Below, piece after piece: positions 1 through 8,512 of a stretch of DNA of 10,761 nucleotides. Numbering within the stretch: the first letter of the stretch is position 1; every line of letters begins with the position of its first letter. The position numbers were made by a program, and so were the translations under genes. The stretch comes from Bondarzewia mesenterica. Its lineage: Eukaryota > Basidiomycota > Agaricomycetes > Russulales > Bondarzewiaceae. The notes beneath the pieces were generated by a model. That model was not told where the DNA came from. It worked only from the letters and a program-made list of their open reading frames with translations, and made no database searches. The DNA lies in NCBI GenBank assembly GCA_004802705.1, contig SGPL01000833.1, positions 1 through 10,761 on the forward strand, read 5' to 3'.

Positions 1-775
1 AATCTCAAATGATCTCGCTGAAATATTAAGGCCAACTATTTAAAATGTGCTCGCTGAAATGACCCCCTGAGTAGAATGCTGGGCCCAATCATCTTAGATG
101 GCCCTACAATAATATAAGTCATGTTCTCAAGATGCTGGGCTCAGCTATCTCTAATGATCACTAATGCATTTGTCAATAATTTTCATTTTGCTTGGCCCAG
201 CCATCTGAGATGACCCCTTGAGCTATTTGCATTTTGCTGGGCTCAGCTGTCTCAGATGGTCACTGATAACCCCCTAAGCTATTTTGCATTCTGCTGGGCC
301 CAGCCATCTCAGATGGTCGCTAAGGACCCCCCACGCTATTTTTAATTTTACAGGGCCCACTAGTCTCAGATGGTCGCTGAGGAACCCCCCATGTTATTTT
401 TCATTCTGCTGGACCCAGCCATCTTAGATGGTCATCGAGGACCCCCCATGCTACTTTTCATTTTGCTAGGCCTACCAGTCTCAAATGGTCACCGAGGGCC
501 CCCCATGCTATTTTTCATTTTGCTGGGCCCACTCATCTTAGATGGCCACTGAGGGCCTCTTATGCTATTTTTCATTCTGCTAGGTTCACCTGTCTCAGAT
601 GGTCACCAAAGACCCCCCACGCTATTTTTCATTCTGCTTAGCCCACTCATCTCAGATGATCGTCGAGGACCCCTCACGCTATTTTTTCATTTTATTGGGC
701 CCACCTATCTCAGATGGTCGCCAATGACCCCCATACTATTATTTACCTTGTTGGGCCCAACAGTCTCAAACTAAT
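1..775. repeat. 57-bp satellite array, left flank
   Basis: Tandem repeat with a period of about 57 bp. The shared landmark CTCAGATGGT (with small changes) starts near 251, 308, 364, 423, 480, 537, 594, 651, 709 and 765, giving spacings of 56-59. Each monomer runs roughly: T-rich CTATTTTTCATTCTGCT, then GGGCCCA, then CCATCTCAGATGG, then TCGCTGAGGACCCCCCA. Units before about 245 are shorter and more degraded (same GGGCCCA and CTGAGATGACCCC pieces). Because 57 is 19 codons, the array stays open in one frame for about 60-70 codons, but this is a by-product of the repeat and not a gene. The same family returns at the right end of the window in the same orientation. Confidence 0.9.
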
Positions 776-899
776 TCATTAAAATGTTGAGCCCAATTGT
801 TTAAAACCTCGGCGAGATACTGGTTGGGCCCAGGTCCACTGGACAGTCTCAGTCAGCGAAAATGCACGTTCAGCTAGTCCGTCTTAGACTATATCAAGG
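776..899. other. Junction between satellite and retroelement remnant
   Basis: The satellite breaks down here into isolated fragments (GAGCCCAATTGTTTAAAA, then TTGGGCCCAGG near 823-833). The gypsy frame on the minus strand loses recognisable similarity near 900. I see no target-site duplication or LTR end, so the exact boundary is not resolved. Confidence 0.4.
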
Positions 900-1915
900 G
901 ACTGAATAATGTGTGAGTGCGTGAGCATGATGGGCAAAGTTGCAAATGAAAATGTGAATGATGGCAATAGTTCCAAGAAATGCACGAACATCAGACAAGT
1001 CGTGACAAGGGCCCTAGTTGACGATCTTCTCGACACAAGGTTCTTCTGGTAGGTGACCATTGGGAGTACAGTGATGTCTAACCATCATAATTTCAGGTGA
1101 GCAGAGAATCACTTTATGACTGGAAAAGGTTCCACTGAAATATGTCATGCATTGGACGATGCAATTGAGACTTTAGAAGTATTCCCAGATAAAGCGATGA
1201 ATGCGAGGATTATCAAGATGAGTTTCGGGTGATCCATCAAGGAGTAGATATTGAGTCACAGGGCCATGAACTAGTACATCATTAATGTAAGGGGTAGTGG
1301 TATCGGGGATTTTAGGTTGCAGAATGAAGGTGATATCATCGTGGAAGATGGAGACTGAATTCATCCAGCCCATAGGGAGAGTGACAAGGTGAAGTGGACC
1401 ATAGGAGGTTTAAAATATTGTATAATCACACAAGGACTCAGCGAGAGTTCGCTCGTCATATCTAATGTAGAGATTGAGCATGCCACCACAGGCACAGCCA
1501 GTGAATTGTTCAGTGATCTGATCAGTGTAGGGTGAGATGCCAGAATGTTGGATGGTGACTACATTGAGTAGTTTGAGGCTGTGGACAAGGCGAAGACTAG
1601 AGCCATCCTTTTTGATGATGGTAAACCATCAGGAGTGATAGGAGGAGTTCAAAGATTCATAAACCCTGGCTGCGATCTTGGTGTGGATAACATCGTAAAC
1701 TTTGTCGTAGATCCCAGGAGGAATTGGCATGTTGCGAAGGACCCAAGGCTTGTGAGCGACCACAGGCATATCGACAAGAAGAAAGAAATCTTCACGAAAG
1801 TGGCCATGCTTGGTGTCGTTTCACATGAAGCCTTTGTTCTGCATACACATGAAGTAATGCATAAGATCACGTCGTTCAGCTAGCCAGAGGAAATCGCATC
1901 AGGGAAAATACAATC
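900..1915 (-). pseudogene. Decayed Ty3/gypsy retrotransposon reverse transcriptase
   Basis: One minus-strand frame reads from about 1915 down to 900 as the reverse transcriptase (RT) domain of a Ty3/gypsy polyprotein; the intact enzyme would copy element RNA into DNA. In order I see DLMHYFMCMQN, HFREDFF, PWVLRNMPIPPGIYD, the WFTIIKKDG stretch, SLRLVHSLKLLN, the motif A region LNLYIRYDER (about 1449-1478), MGWMNSVSIFHDD, the YINDV active-site box (about 1275-1289), ENPGIRRF-like wording as DNPRIHRFIWEYF, and the thumb DVRAFLGT. In-frame stops lie at 1899-1901, 1821-1823, 1629-1631, 1410-1412, 1173-1175 and 1014-1016, at sites where Trp, Arg or Gln is expected. Both visible catalytic Asp positions read Asn. 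Gag, protease, RNase H, integrase and LTRs are not seen, so this is an RT-only fragment of about 335 codons. It is dead as a protein. Confidence 0.87.
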
Positions 1916-1937
1916 TGTAAATAATATGTAATAATAA

Positions 1938-2010
1938 TTCATAACAGCTAATTCTTAAATCTCTGTTATTAGTTATCCCCCCTTGATAACCAATGTGTTA
2001 TTATTTGATA
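1938..2010. repeat. Cluster of short inverted repeats
   Basis: Three small palindromes follow each other: ATAACAG (1941-1947) with CTGTTAT (1963-1969); GTTATC (1972-1977) with GATAAC (1985-1990) around a C-rich loop; and ATTATTTGATAAT near 2000. They sit between the retroelement remnant and the tRNA-like segment. They could be hairpins at the tail of a small non-autonomous element or chance features of AT-rich DNA. Confidence 0.35.
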
Positions 2011-2093
2011 ATCCATTGCCAATAAAGCATGGCTTTAATATTAATGCAACATTAAAATTAATTTTAACTTTTTTCCTTTTTTCATTTTTACCA

Positions 2094-2180
2094 TCTGTCA
2101 AGTTTAAACCCAAGGGCCTTTGAATTCCACTTTTTCGGCAAACCTTACTTGCTCTTTTAACCACTACACCATTCCATCTT
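2094..2180 (-). repeat. Possible tRNA-derived SINE head
   Basis: Read on the minus strand, this begins GGAATGGTGTAGTGGTTA, which resembles a tRNA A box, and ends GGGTTTAAACTTG, which matches a B box (GGGTTCGAACCTG type) with its central CpG changed to TA. The boxes are about 60 nt apart, longer than a standard tRNA and closer to a type with a long variable arm. I cannot fold a cloverleaf: the T stem does not pair and no anticodon stem is clear. It is therefore a tRNA-like relic, possibly a SINE head whose body is the AT-rich sequence down to about 1920, and not a working tRNA gene. Confidence 0.4.
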
Positions 2181-3366
2181 ATAATTTATAGCTCAATATC
2201 TTCCTTTATAGAGCTCAAACTGACTTGTACATTTTTTACATCTGCTTGCTACCAATGGCTACTGTCATTTCTCATGCATTAACCCTATGCATATGATACA
2301 TCATCAGAAAGCTATTAATGAGAAGAGTTCAGATTTGATATTTTTAATTAAAAACTGCTTTGACTTAATCAATAAATGCAAAAACTTCATCAAATGCTGT
2401 GTGTAGTAAAAACTGCTTTTATAACAGTTGGTCAGCTGTAAAGTTTTTTGTATATTGCTCAATATTATTCTACACTAGCTTTATTTATTAAAATTTTGCT
2501 TACAAGCAGCTTCAGTTGATCATGTGTGATCAATATCAATTATGCAATTGGCTTCAATTACAACAATTATATACAATTACATATTATTTGCATGTTAGAG
2601 TTTTTCTGATGATGAGTGTGAGTGAGTGAGGCCAAGGCATTGCAACTGCTAGTGGCTTGCCTCAATACTTTTACATTTTGCAAATACAAATCTATTATTG
2701 TATTTCTCTACTGTCTGATATCAGGCAAATTTATGTGTGAATAATTTATAGAGCACTAATTTATAACCAACAATTTGCTATGAGCTAGACCTTTTTGAGT
2801 TTGAAGGGAGTGCGGTTAGGCATTGAACTTAAGAGATACATTTCACTAGTTTGGCTACATTTCATACATGTCAAGATAAAGTCATTCCTTCTAATCTTAA
2901 AAATCAATGTGTTTAGTGATGGGTTGGCAAATATGACATAGAGACTTATACTGAGAGAATAAAGTGCAGATGAATGGAGTGATCCATTGCTATACTGTAT
3001 TTTTATTGCTGAGCAAGCATGTTCAGCTATAAAAAAAGTCTGTATGTATGAACTAATATTGTGAGTACTGGTCTATAGCCAAAACTTGACTTGTGTGACT
3101 GAAGAACATTTTTTTTTGCAAGTAGACAAGGCTTTGATAAGACAGTTTGTTTACTAAGCACTACAGACATAAAACAGCCATTGTTAATATTGCTATTAAT
3201 GCTATTGCTATTGATGTCATGACTGATGCTGTTGCCTATTGCTACTGACCTAGCTCTCAGTGCTCTGTCACTGCTACCGAGGCCCTTAGCAAAGTCACTA
3301 GCAATGCACAAACTATTTCATGCTTTGAAGGCAGTATCAAATATATAGATTAAAAAAGGTTACAAC
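2181..3366. other. AT-rich spacer, no gene seen
   Basis: No supported gene. The sequence is AT-rich, with a near repeat AAAAACTGCTTT at about 2355 and 2410, a weak hairpin GAGGC...GCCTC at 2628-2663, and a simple-sequence stretch of GCTATT/GCTATTGCT units at about 3181-3245. A 94-codon open frame on the minus strand at 3027-3311 is partly made by that simple sequence and was not called. TATATAG at 3342-3348 lies just upstream of the proposed start of region A, but is too close to it to be a convincing TATA box. Confidence 0.5.
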
Positions 3367-4049
3367 ATGTCAGATATAACAACATGCATAGCATTTGACA
3401 AATACAGATAATAGGTGCTAAGCCAAAAGGATCGACATCTATCTTCTTCTGTGATAAGTACTTCTATCTATCTACTCTCAAACAAGTTATCTGTAATAGA
3501 CAGAACAGCCTCTCTCTTTAATGACACAAAAACTAAGTTTTTGAATGATAGCTGAAAAGAGTAGAAAGAGGTGGCACTAAAAGTGCAGAAGGATTTGGAG
3601 AGGCCATGGGCATCCTTAATAACCCAAGATAGGTCAAAGAAAGATATCCTACTCCAACCTCTCAAGTGTGTACAGTATATCTTTAACCTTTAAAAGGTCA
3701 GTCAATTTATCCCTTTAGTGATTGGGTCCTACTAACCACCCATAGTTAATGCATAAATACTTGCTATCTAAGCTTTTGAAGACAAATAAGAAGGAGAGAA
3801 AGGACAAAATCTTTTACATCTAGCAATAAACCTAACTGGAGTCATAAAGTTTATAAAAAGGAAGGACATCGAGGCCCACATCTAGAAGCATCATGGAGTG
3901 ATGCTAAAGGATTTCTAAAACTATATCTCTTACTACTAAGATGAAATAAGGGTGGTGAGGAATTCAGTAAATGAGGAGAACATGTCAAAGTTTTAAGAGC
4001 TCACTAAGAAGTAGAATACGGTGCATCTACTGGCTAAAAAATAAAGAGA

Positions 4050-4098
4050 GTGAGTAGGTTTTTTATTACTAATGATACACTGATAGATATTTTTATAG
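4050..4098 (+). other. Spliceosomal intron in region A (49 nt)
   Basis: Donor GTGAGT at 4050, internal ACTAAT at about 4068-4073, acceptor TTTTATAG ending at 4098. Splicing in phase 2 joins the upstream frame to an exon reading EFIEHAN, then KEFTGQMFWQLNMRLKK. Without splicing, the frame meets a cluster of stops. The preserved frame across the join is the main support. Confidence 0.65.
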
Positions 4099-4604
4099 AT
4101 TTATTGAGCATGCCAATTAATATGTGAAGGAGTTCACTGGTCAGATGTTCTGGCAACTAAATATGAGGTTGAAAAAAAATTTATTTTCTCGATAACAGTG
4201 CCAAAGGATAGCAAGCTGATATATACTTAGTGAGTTTGCTCTCCATAGTAGTTTTAGTGATGACTGATACTAGACAGTCTTATCAGTCATAACTTTAATG
4301 AGGAGAACAGATCAACTTCATTCATTAATTCTCATTTGAATTAGAATACCAGCAAGATTAAAAAAAAAAATAAGCAGAGTACACTAATGAGGTATTTAGT
4401 GAGCATTCTATAGATGATGTGTATGAGAGTAGCTCTCATGCCTATAACAAGTACTACAGAAGTTGAAGAGGAGGCCAAGGAGAAAGTGAAGAAAAAAAAA
4501 AGCTAATTTTAGAGTTAGCCACTACTGAGGATAGGAGGGTGATGTTGCCATCACTAGAGAAAAATAAGATGTTTGACTTAAAGCAAATGAAGGGCTTGAT
4601 GAGA

Positions 4605-4675
4605 GTAGTGATGATCATAGTATATAATATGTTAAAATTAGACATTCTGACATTCTTGTGTTTATAATATTATAG
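4605..4675 (+). other. Possible intron in region A (71 nt)
   Basis: GTAGTG at 4605 and TATTATAG ending at 4675 could bound an intron between ...DLKQMKGLMR and EAASRNIKEL. The upstream frame also stays open almost to the acceptor, so a frame change rather than an intron is possible. Confidence 0.3.
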
Positions 4676-4968
4676 AAGCAGCAAGTAGAAATATAAAGGA
4701 ATTAATGCTATAGGGGGAGTTAAAGGAACAGTAAGGTGAGTACCTCACTGATGAGTACTTTTTTAAAGATTTTGTCATCAAAAAGCCATTGGAGCTAGTT
4801 CGAGAAATAATTATGAAGCTAATAAACTATTAGTATAATTGGCAAGAGGATGACAAGGCTCTGGTCATATTCAAGTTGTATTGGGCATCAGATGATGGAG
4901 TTTAGTCAGCAATGGTGACTGTCATAAAGAAAGGAAAGCTGAGGAAAGGCAAGGCTTGTGAATTAGTG

Positions 4969-5004
4969 TTAGCATCAGTGTTAGTGTCAGTGTTGACTTC
5001 AGTG
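4969..5004 (+). repeat. 12-bp coding repeat, three copies
   Basis: Three units, TTAGCATCAGTG, TTAGTGTCAGTG and TTGACTTCAGTG, encode LASV, LVSV and LTSV within region A, followed by a basic stretch (KGLAKNKKK). It is a short in-frame expansion that adds or removes four residues without shifting the frame. Confidence 0.6.
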
Positions 5005-6185
5005 AAAGGTTTAGCAAAAAATAAGAAGAAAGCCATCCCTCCCTCTCTCTGAGGAGGTAGAGGAAAGCATGAAGATAATGAAGCAGGCTGAGGAGAAATT
5101 TGAGGTAGAGCTTAAGCAAATAATGGAGGATAATAGCAATAATAATAGTAAGGATGAGGCTGAGGTCTCTCAAGCAGTTTTTGACAGATAAAAGACTATT
5201 ATTGAGCAATTATTGACCAACCCCTCAGTAATCGATCTAAATATCTTACTAGTGTCTACCTATACTCAGTGTGACATGGGCAAGATGAGCTTTCTGCTCA
5301 ACCTCAGTGCTCAGGTTGAATACAGAATGATGTTGTCTGTCATCCTCGAGCATGAATTATAACTAGTTAACTTCTATAGTAAAATCAATGCTGATTTTAA
5401 CTTAGAATGATCATCCATTCACCACTGCTGATAAATCTCCTTTCTTAGTGCAACTGAAAGTATAACAGTCTATACCTTTCTAAATTAGTACATATTTCAA
5501 TGGAAGGTGAAGAAGTATTGATGATGTGGCTCACTAAAAATCTACATCTTAGTGAGAATAGTAAGTCATAGCTAAAGGAGAATTTATTGCTCATTGCACT
5601 TGCCATTAAGATGCTATTAAATGACAGCCATCCAATTCAGTTCTATGAGGATCTTAATGCTAATGCTGATGTGAATGCCACCACTACCAGCAACATTTTA
5701 CTGTATGTATAAACTATACAGCTAGACTTTTTGGCCTGTGACTTGCTTACCATCGAGGTGTCCAACTAGATCACTGAGGCCCTACTAAAGCAACTCCAAT
5801 AAGCTGAGGAAGCCGAGCCAGTGATGGTCAAATTAGAAGAGGTAGAGGAGATGAACTCTGAATTATAGAAAATATTGTCAAAGTTTAATCTTCAAGAATG
5901 CCTAAAGATAGCAAAGACTAATGCTACCAGTGATGATGAGGTAAATTTATATTCATTGAATATAGCTTTGCATGTATTGATGAAAAACTTGAGTTAAAAA
6001 TTAAACCCACAGTTCTCAAGATAAAGGCAGATGTTACAGCTACTAAAGAGGCTGGGCCAACAACTAAACTGGCACTATCAGTGTTGGCCAATAATAAAGA
6101 CCAAGATATAGCCCTTGGCAAGGCAGGGGAATAAGCCTCTAGTGAAGTATCAGTGAGCTCATCAAAGGAGATAGACTTGAAACAG

Positions 6186-6234
6186 ATAAGTCACATTGAC
6201 AATATGTATTTTGTGTGTCATTCATATATAATAG
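6186..6234 (+). other. Intron in region A with altered donor (49 nt)
   Basis: The exon frame KEIDLKQ ends in CAG at 6185, followed by ATAAGT instead of GTAAGT. The acceptor ATATAATAG ends at 6234. Removal in phase 0 joins directly to EAEDAEEEAEED. The first donor base therefore appears to have changed from G to A, which should abolish normal splicing. A non-canonical GT two bases further in is a poorer alternative. Confidence 0.5.
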
Positions 6235-6471
6235 GAGGCTGAAGATGCTGAGGAGGAAGCTGAGGAGGATGACTCCATTAAAAATAATACACTAGAGGTC
6301 ACTATTCTCTAAAAGAGGAAGCAGTTGGCAAAAGCAATAACACAAGCTGAGAAAACCTCAGTGAAATGGTATAAGGTCATTGTCGATGAGTTTTATGTAA
6401 AGATTACTGATAAGAAGTTGAAGAATAACTTGGCGAATACTTCTAGAACACATTGCCATACAAATATGAAG

Positions 6472-6519
6472 GTAATTGTTCATAGATTTGTTTATCAGAT
6501 ATATTGAACACAATTTTAG
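6472..6519 (+). other. Spliceosomal intron in region A (48 nt)
   Basis: Donor GTAATT at 6472 directly after AAG, acceptor CAATTTTAG ending at 6519. Phase-0 joining connects RTHCHTNMK to MDTKSSRPKRGHK. Length matches the other introns of region A. Confidence 0.6.
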
Positions 6520-6619
6520 ATGGACACAAAATCATCAAGGCCAAAAAGAGGCCATAAGCTGAGTCCACTAGAAATACAAACTCGATCATAATTGGCAGTA
6601 AGCATTTCTAAAGCTAAAG

Positions 6620-6663
6620 GTAAGTGATAAATTAGAGATTAATTGCTTGTACACTAACATGAG
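6620..6663 (+). other. Spliceosomal intron in region A (44 nt)
   Basis: Consensus donor GTAAGT at 6620-6625, branch-like ACACTAAC just upstream of an acceptor ATGAG ending at 6663. Joining in phase 1 gives SKAK-EIDHITDGML, then TAA, ATA and TGA. The branch site lies very close to the acceptor, so the exact acceptor is uncertain. Confidence 0.5.
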
Positions 6664-6701
6664 AAATAGATCATATCACTGATGGCATGTTGTAAATATG
6701 A

Positions 6702-6881
6702 GATAGAGGCTAGTGTCAAGATAGTGATGGTATTAGCAATGGCAATAGCAATGATGATAGCATTTTTATTTTATTATAATTCACCTTACTCAGTATTGCA
6801 AGCATTAAAGGAGTTCAAATTGTATCTATTATAAATACAAAAAAAAAAAATCTGTTATGTGTATATTTAAAAAAAAAAGAA
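6702..6881. other. Convergent intergenic gap with A-runs
   Basis: This stretch separates the 3' ends of regions A (plus) and B (minus). It contains a GCAATA-type simple sequence near 6733-6765, ATAAATACA before an A-run at 6839-6850 and a second A-run at 6869-6878. The small palindrome AGCTC/GAGCT (6884-6888, 6897-6901) lies just inside the end of B. The A-runs could be relics of polyadenylated tails or simply homopolymers; no gene is seen. Confidence 0.45.
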
Positions 6882-7660
6882 TCAGCTCTTGTTGTTGAGC
6901 TAATCCTTTGGCATCTGCCCACTAGCAGCCTCAACCTCAGCATCACCACTGATGCTGCTGCTGTCCATGTCCTCATCTAATATTAATAACTCCTTCTAGG
7001 TCTATCACTTATCTACCTTAGCCAACTAGTATTTAGCCCCATCTAGTTGAGGCTGAGGCAGTGGCAATGTGGGTGATAGAGTCAGTATTATTATTGATAG
7101 CAGTAGAGAAAAGAAAGAATGGGGGGAGGAGGTAAGATGGAGAGGCAGGCCCACTGAAAGGTGATTTCATGCTACCTTTGTCATCAGCAACTTTGGTGAG
7201 TCGAAATAAATGCTGATGCTGAGGGCACCTGCTATTGCTAGTAGAGAAACTGAGGTAGTTGGTGTAGATGGAGGGAAAGAGGAAGGAGGGGGTGAAGAAT
7301 GTAGTGAGAGGGCAGACAGAGGGAGGGAGGATATAGAGAGAAGAGGGAGGAGGCATTAGTGGTGTTGACATTGCCATCATTGTCACCATTACTACTCTCA
7401 GTAGATAGGCCTGCTTGCTCTTATGCTAATTATCCATCCATTGCTACCTTGAGCAGCTTGATGTAGCACATTAAGTTATCAATATGTATGCCATAATCTG
7501 CCTCTATCACTGTCTGGTGCTGTCTCACCTGGTCGACTAACCCTTCCATAAAGTTGAACATCATCTACAGCTCTTTGATGATTGGTAGGACATCAACATA
7601 CTCCATGGGGTTTAAAGGTGATAAACTAGCCTCAAGTTGTGGGGCCTCAGCAAGGGCAGT

Positions 7661-8000
7661 NGGAGCAGCAAGGGCAATANGAATAATGNAGGTGGAGGGA
7701 ATNGCAAGGATAAATACATTAGAGATGGCTATATCTATCTTTATCCTACTATCNCTCAGTGATATTGTCACTGACTAAATGAACCAAATCAATCCTCAAG
7801 TAGANATCACAATCTTTACTACTCAAATCTATTAGAATTATCAACAAAATAAATAACAAATAAGTGACTTACTTTTCATCGACTTTACTAACCTCTGNGA
7901 TAATGATGGTGCTCTTGATGTTATTTCCTCCTTGTGCATGANATNCCCATGCCACTCATAGATGACCACTTTATGCATTCTTATTAGTNTCAGCATTAGN
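7661..8000. other. Cluster of single ambiguous bases
   Basis: Eleven isolated N calls occur at 7661, 7680, 7689, 7703, 7754, 7805, 7898, 7942, 7945, 7989 and 8000, and nowhere else. Isolated Ns of this kind suggest disagreement between reads from different copies or poor consensus quality, rather than a scaffold gap. Confidence 0.9.
7829..7872 (-). other. Spliceosomal intron in region B (44 nt)
   Basis: On the minus strand the donor is GTAAGT (7872-7867), directly after EVSKVDEK, and the acceptor TTCTAATAG ends at 7829. TTGATAATTCTAAT near the end offers a branch site. The frame just after it is broken by TGA, so the joined frame is not proved. Confidence 0.5.
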
Positions 8001-8139
8001 GACATTATGATCTTCACAGCCTCCTCACTCTGTTAGTAGAAGCAGCTCAATCTAGCCTTTGGCAAGAAGAGGACAGTAGCAGCAGCTGTATTAGTAACTA
8101 ATAATGAGGCAGGATGTCTCTCCTTCTGCTTTTTGCAAC

Positions 8140-8250
8140 TGGGTGACTGATTTTAAGTACTTCATCTCGCATTCATGGCATACCTCACATGCGACATGCA
8201 TAGTAAAGTGGCAGGTCCATTTTAGCCACTTGCACCCAGTACAAAAGCCT
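8140..8250 (-). other. Cys-rich putative zinc-binding motif in region B
   Basis: The minus strand reads FCTGCKWLKWTC, then HFTMHVACEVCHECEMKYLKS. The spacing is C-x2-C-x6-C-x7-C-x2-C, followed six residues later by Tyr where a sixth Cys would complete a C-x2-C-x6-C pair. Two-part motifs of this spacing occur, to my knowledge, in many dispersed basidiomycete hypothetical proteins with zinc-finger-like Cys clusters. The Tyr (TAC) is one G-to-A change from Cys (TGC). The motif sits downstream of a basic stretch (APSKVKWVRLTHRDE). Confidence 0.45.
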
Positions 8251-8468
8251 AAGTAGTCAATGTCATTCTCATCTCGATGAGTCAGTCTCACCCATTTCAC
8301 CTTGCTTGGTGCTCATCTCTATAGTGCCTTTTTGGCAACCTTCTTCTGTATTGAATTAGTGAGTGCACATAGTGATGAGCTTCACTAGAACCTCTTCCTC
8401 ATCTTGCTAAGTAAGTCTCACCTGCCTTGCTATGCTCACAGGTTGCTTCAGTGCTAATGGTAACTAAC

Positions 8469-8512
8469 CTACCATCTTCTGCATTCAGTTAGTATCTGTG
8501 CTCACTCATTAC
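8469..8512 (-). other. Spliceosomal intron in region B with TACTAAC branch (44 nt)
   Basis: Minus-strand donor GTAATG at 8512, an exact ATACTAACTGA branch motif, and acceptors at 8479 (34-nt intron) or 8469 (44 nt). The preceding exon reads EEDKEALFRKKMSTTR. The 44-nt choice equals other introns in the window. The branch motif makes this one of the clearest introns here. Confidence 0.55.

Larger units (their letters stand above)
3367..6701 (+). pseudogene. Region A: long multi-exon gene, interrupted, family unknown
   Basis: I do not recognise the family. The first frame starts at ATG 3367 (MSDITTCIAFDKYR) and runs without indel to a splice donor at 4050. It contains about 14 TAA/TAG and one TGA. 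Its composition is ordinary and helix-prone (DLERPWASLITQDRSKKD, LTGVIKFIKRKDIEAH). After the first intron come FTGQMFWQLNMRLKKN, then an acidic/basic stretch (VEEEAKEKVKKKK near 4460-4500), YFFKDFVIKKPLELVREII (about 4760-4815), a long charged helix, KFIFIE followed by FACIDEKLELKIKP, an acidic run EDAEEEAEEDDS (about 6244-6279), KWYKVIVDEFYVKITDKK, and a basic tail SSRPKRGHKLS. Apparent frame changes occur near an A-run at 4490-4501, a CT-run near 5048, about 5410-5510 and about 5940. If TAA/TAG are read through, the last exon closes at TGA 6699-6701. A dead gene is the safe reading; about 1000 residues would have been encoded. Confidence 0.6.

Noticed and set aside
370..774. Two adjacent open frames of 60 and 70 codons with repeated FFILLGP-like wording
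   Set aside because: They are translations of the 57-bp satellite; the period is a multiple of three, so a stop-free unit stays open without coding meaning.
1581..1883. 100-codon open frame on the plus strand
   Set aside because: It lies antisense to the clearly recognisable gypsy RT frame and is its shadow.
2094..2180. A functional or suppressor tRNA gene that could explain the TAA/TAG codons
   Set aside because: No cloverleaf, no anticodon arm and a damaged B box; it cannot be a working tRNA as it stands.
3027..3311. 94-codon minus-strand open frame
   Set aside because: Part is simple-sequence GCAATA-type repeat, there is no recognisable motif, and no flanking exon extends it.
4922..5209. 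95-codon minus-strand open frame rich in Leu
   Set aside because: Antisense to the charged plus-strand frame of region A; the Leu-rich wording comes from complementing its Glu/Lys codons.
5941..5965. A 25-nt GTAAAT...TATAG segment as a tiny intron
   Set aside because: Much shorter than the other introns here. The sequence across it also reads as protein (KFIFIE, then FACIDEKLELK), so a one-base frame change is the simpler account.
6666..6790. Hydrophobic stretch (VLAMAIAMMIAFLFYY) as a membrane segment after region A
   Set aside because: It falls in GCAATA-type simple sequence after the likely end of A and has no exon support.
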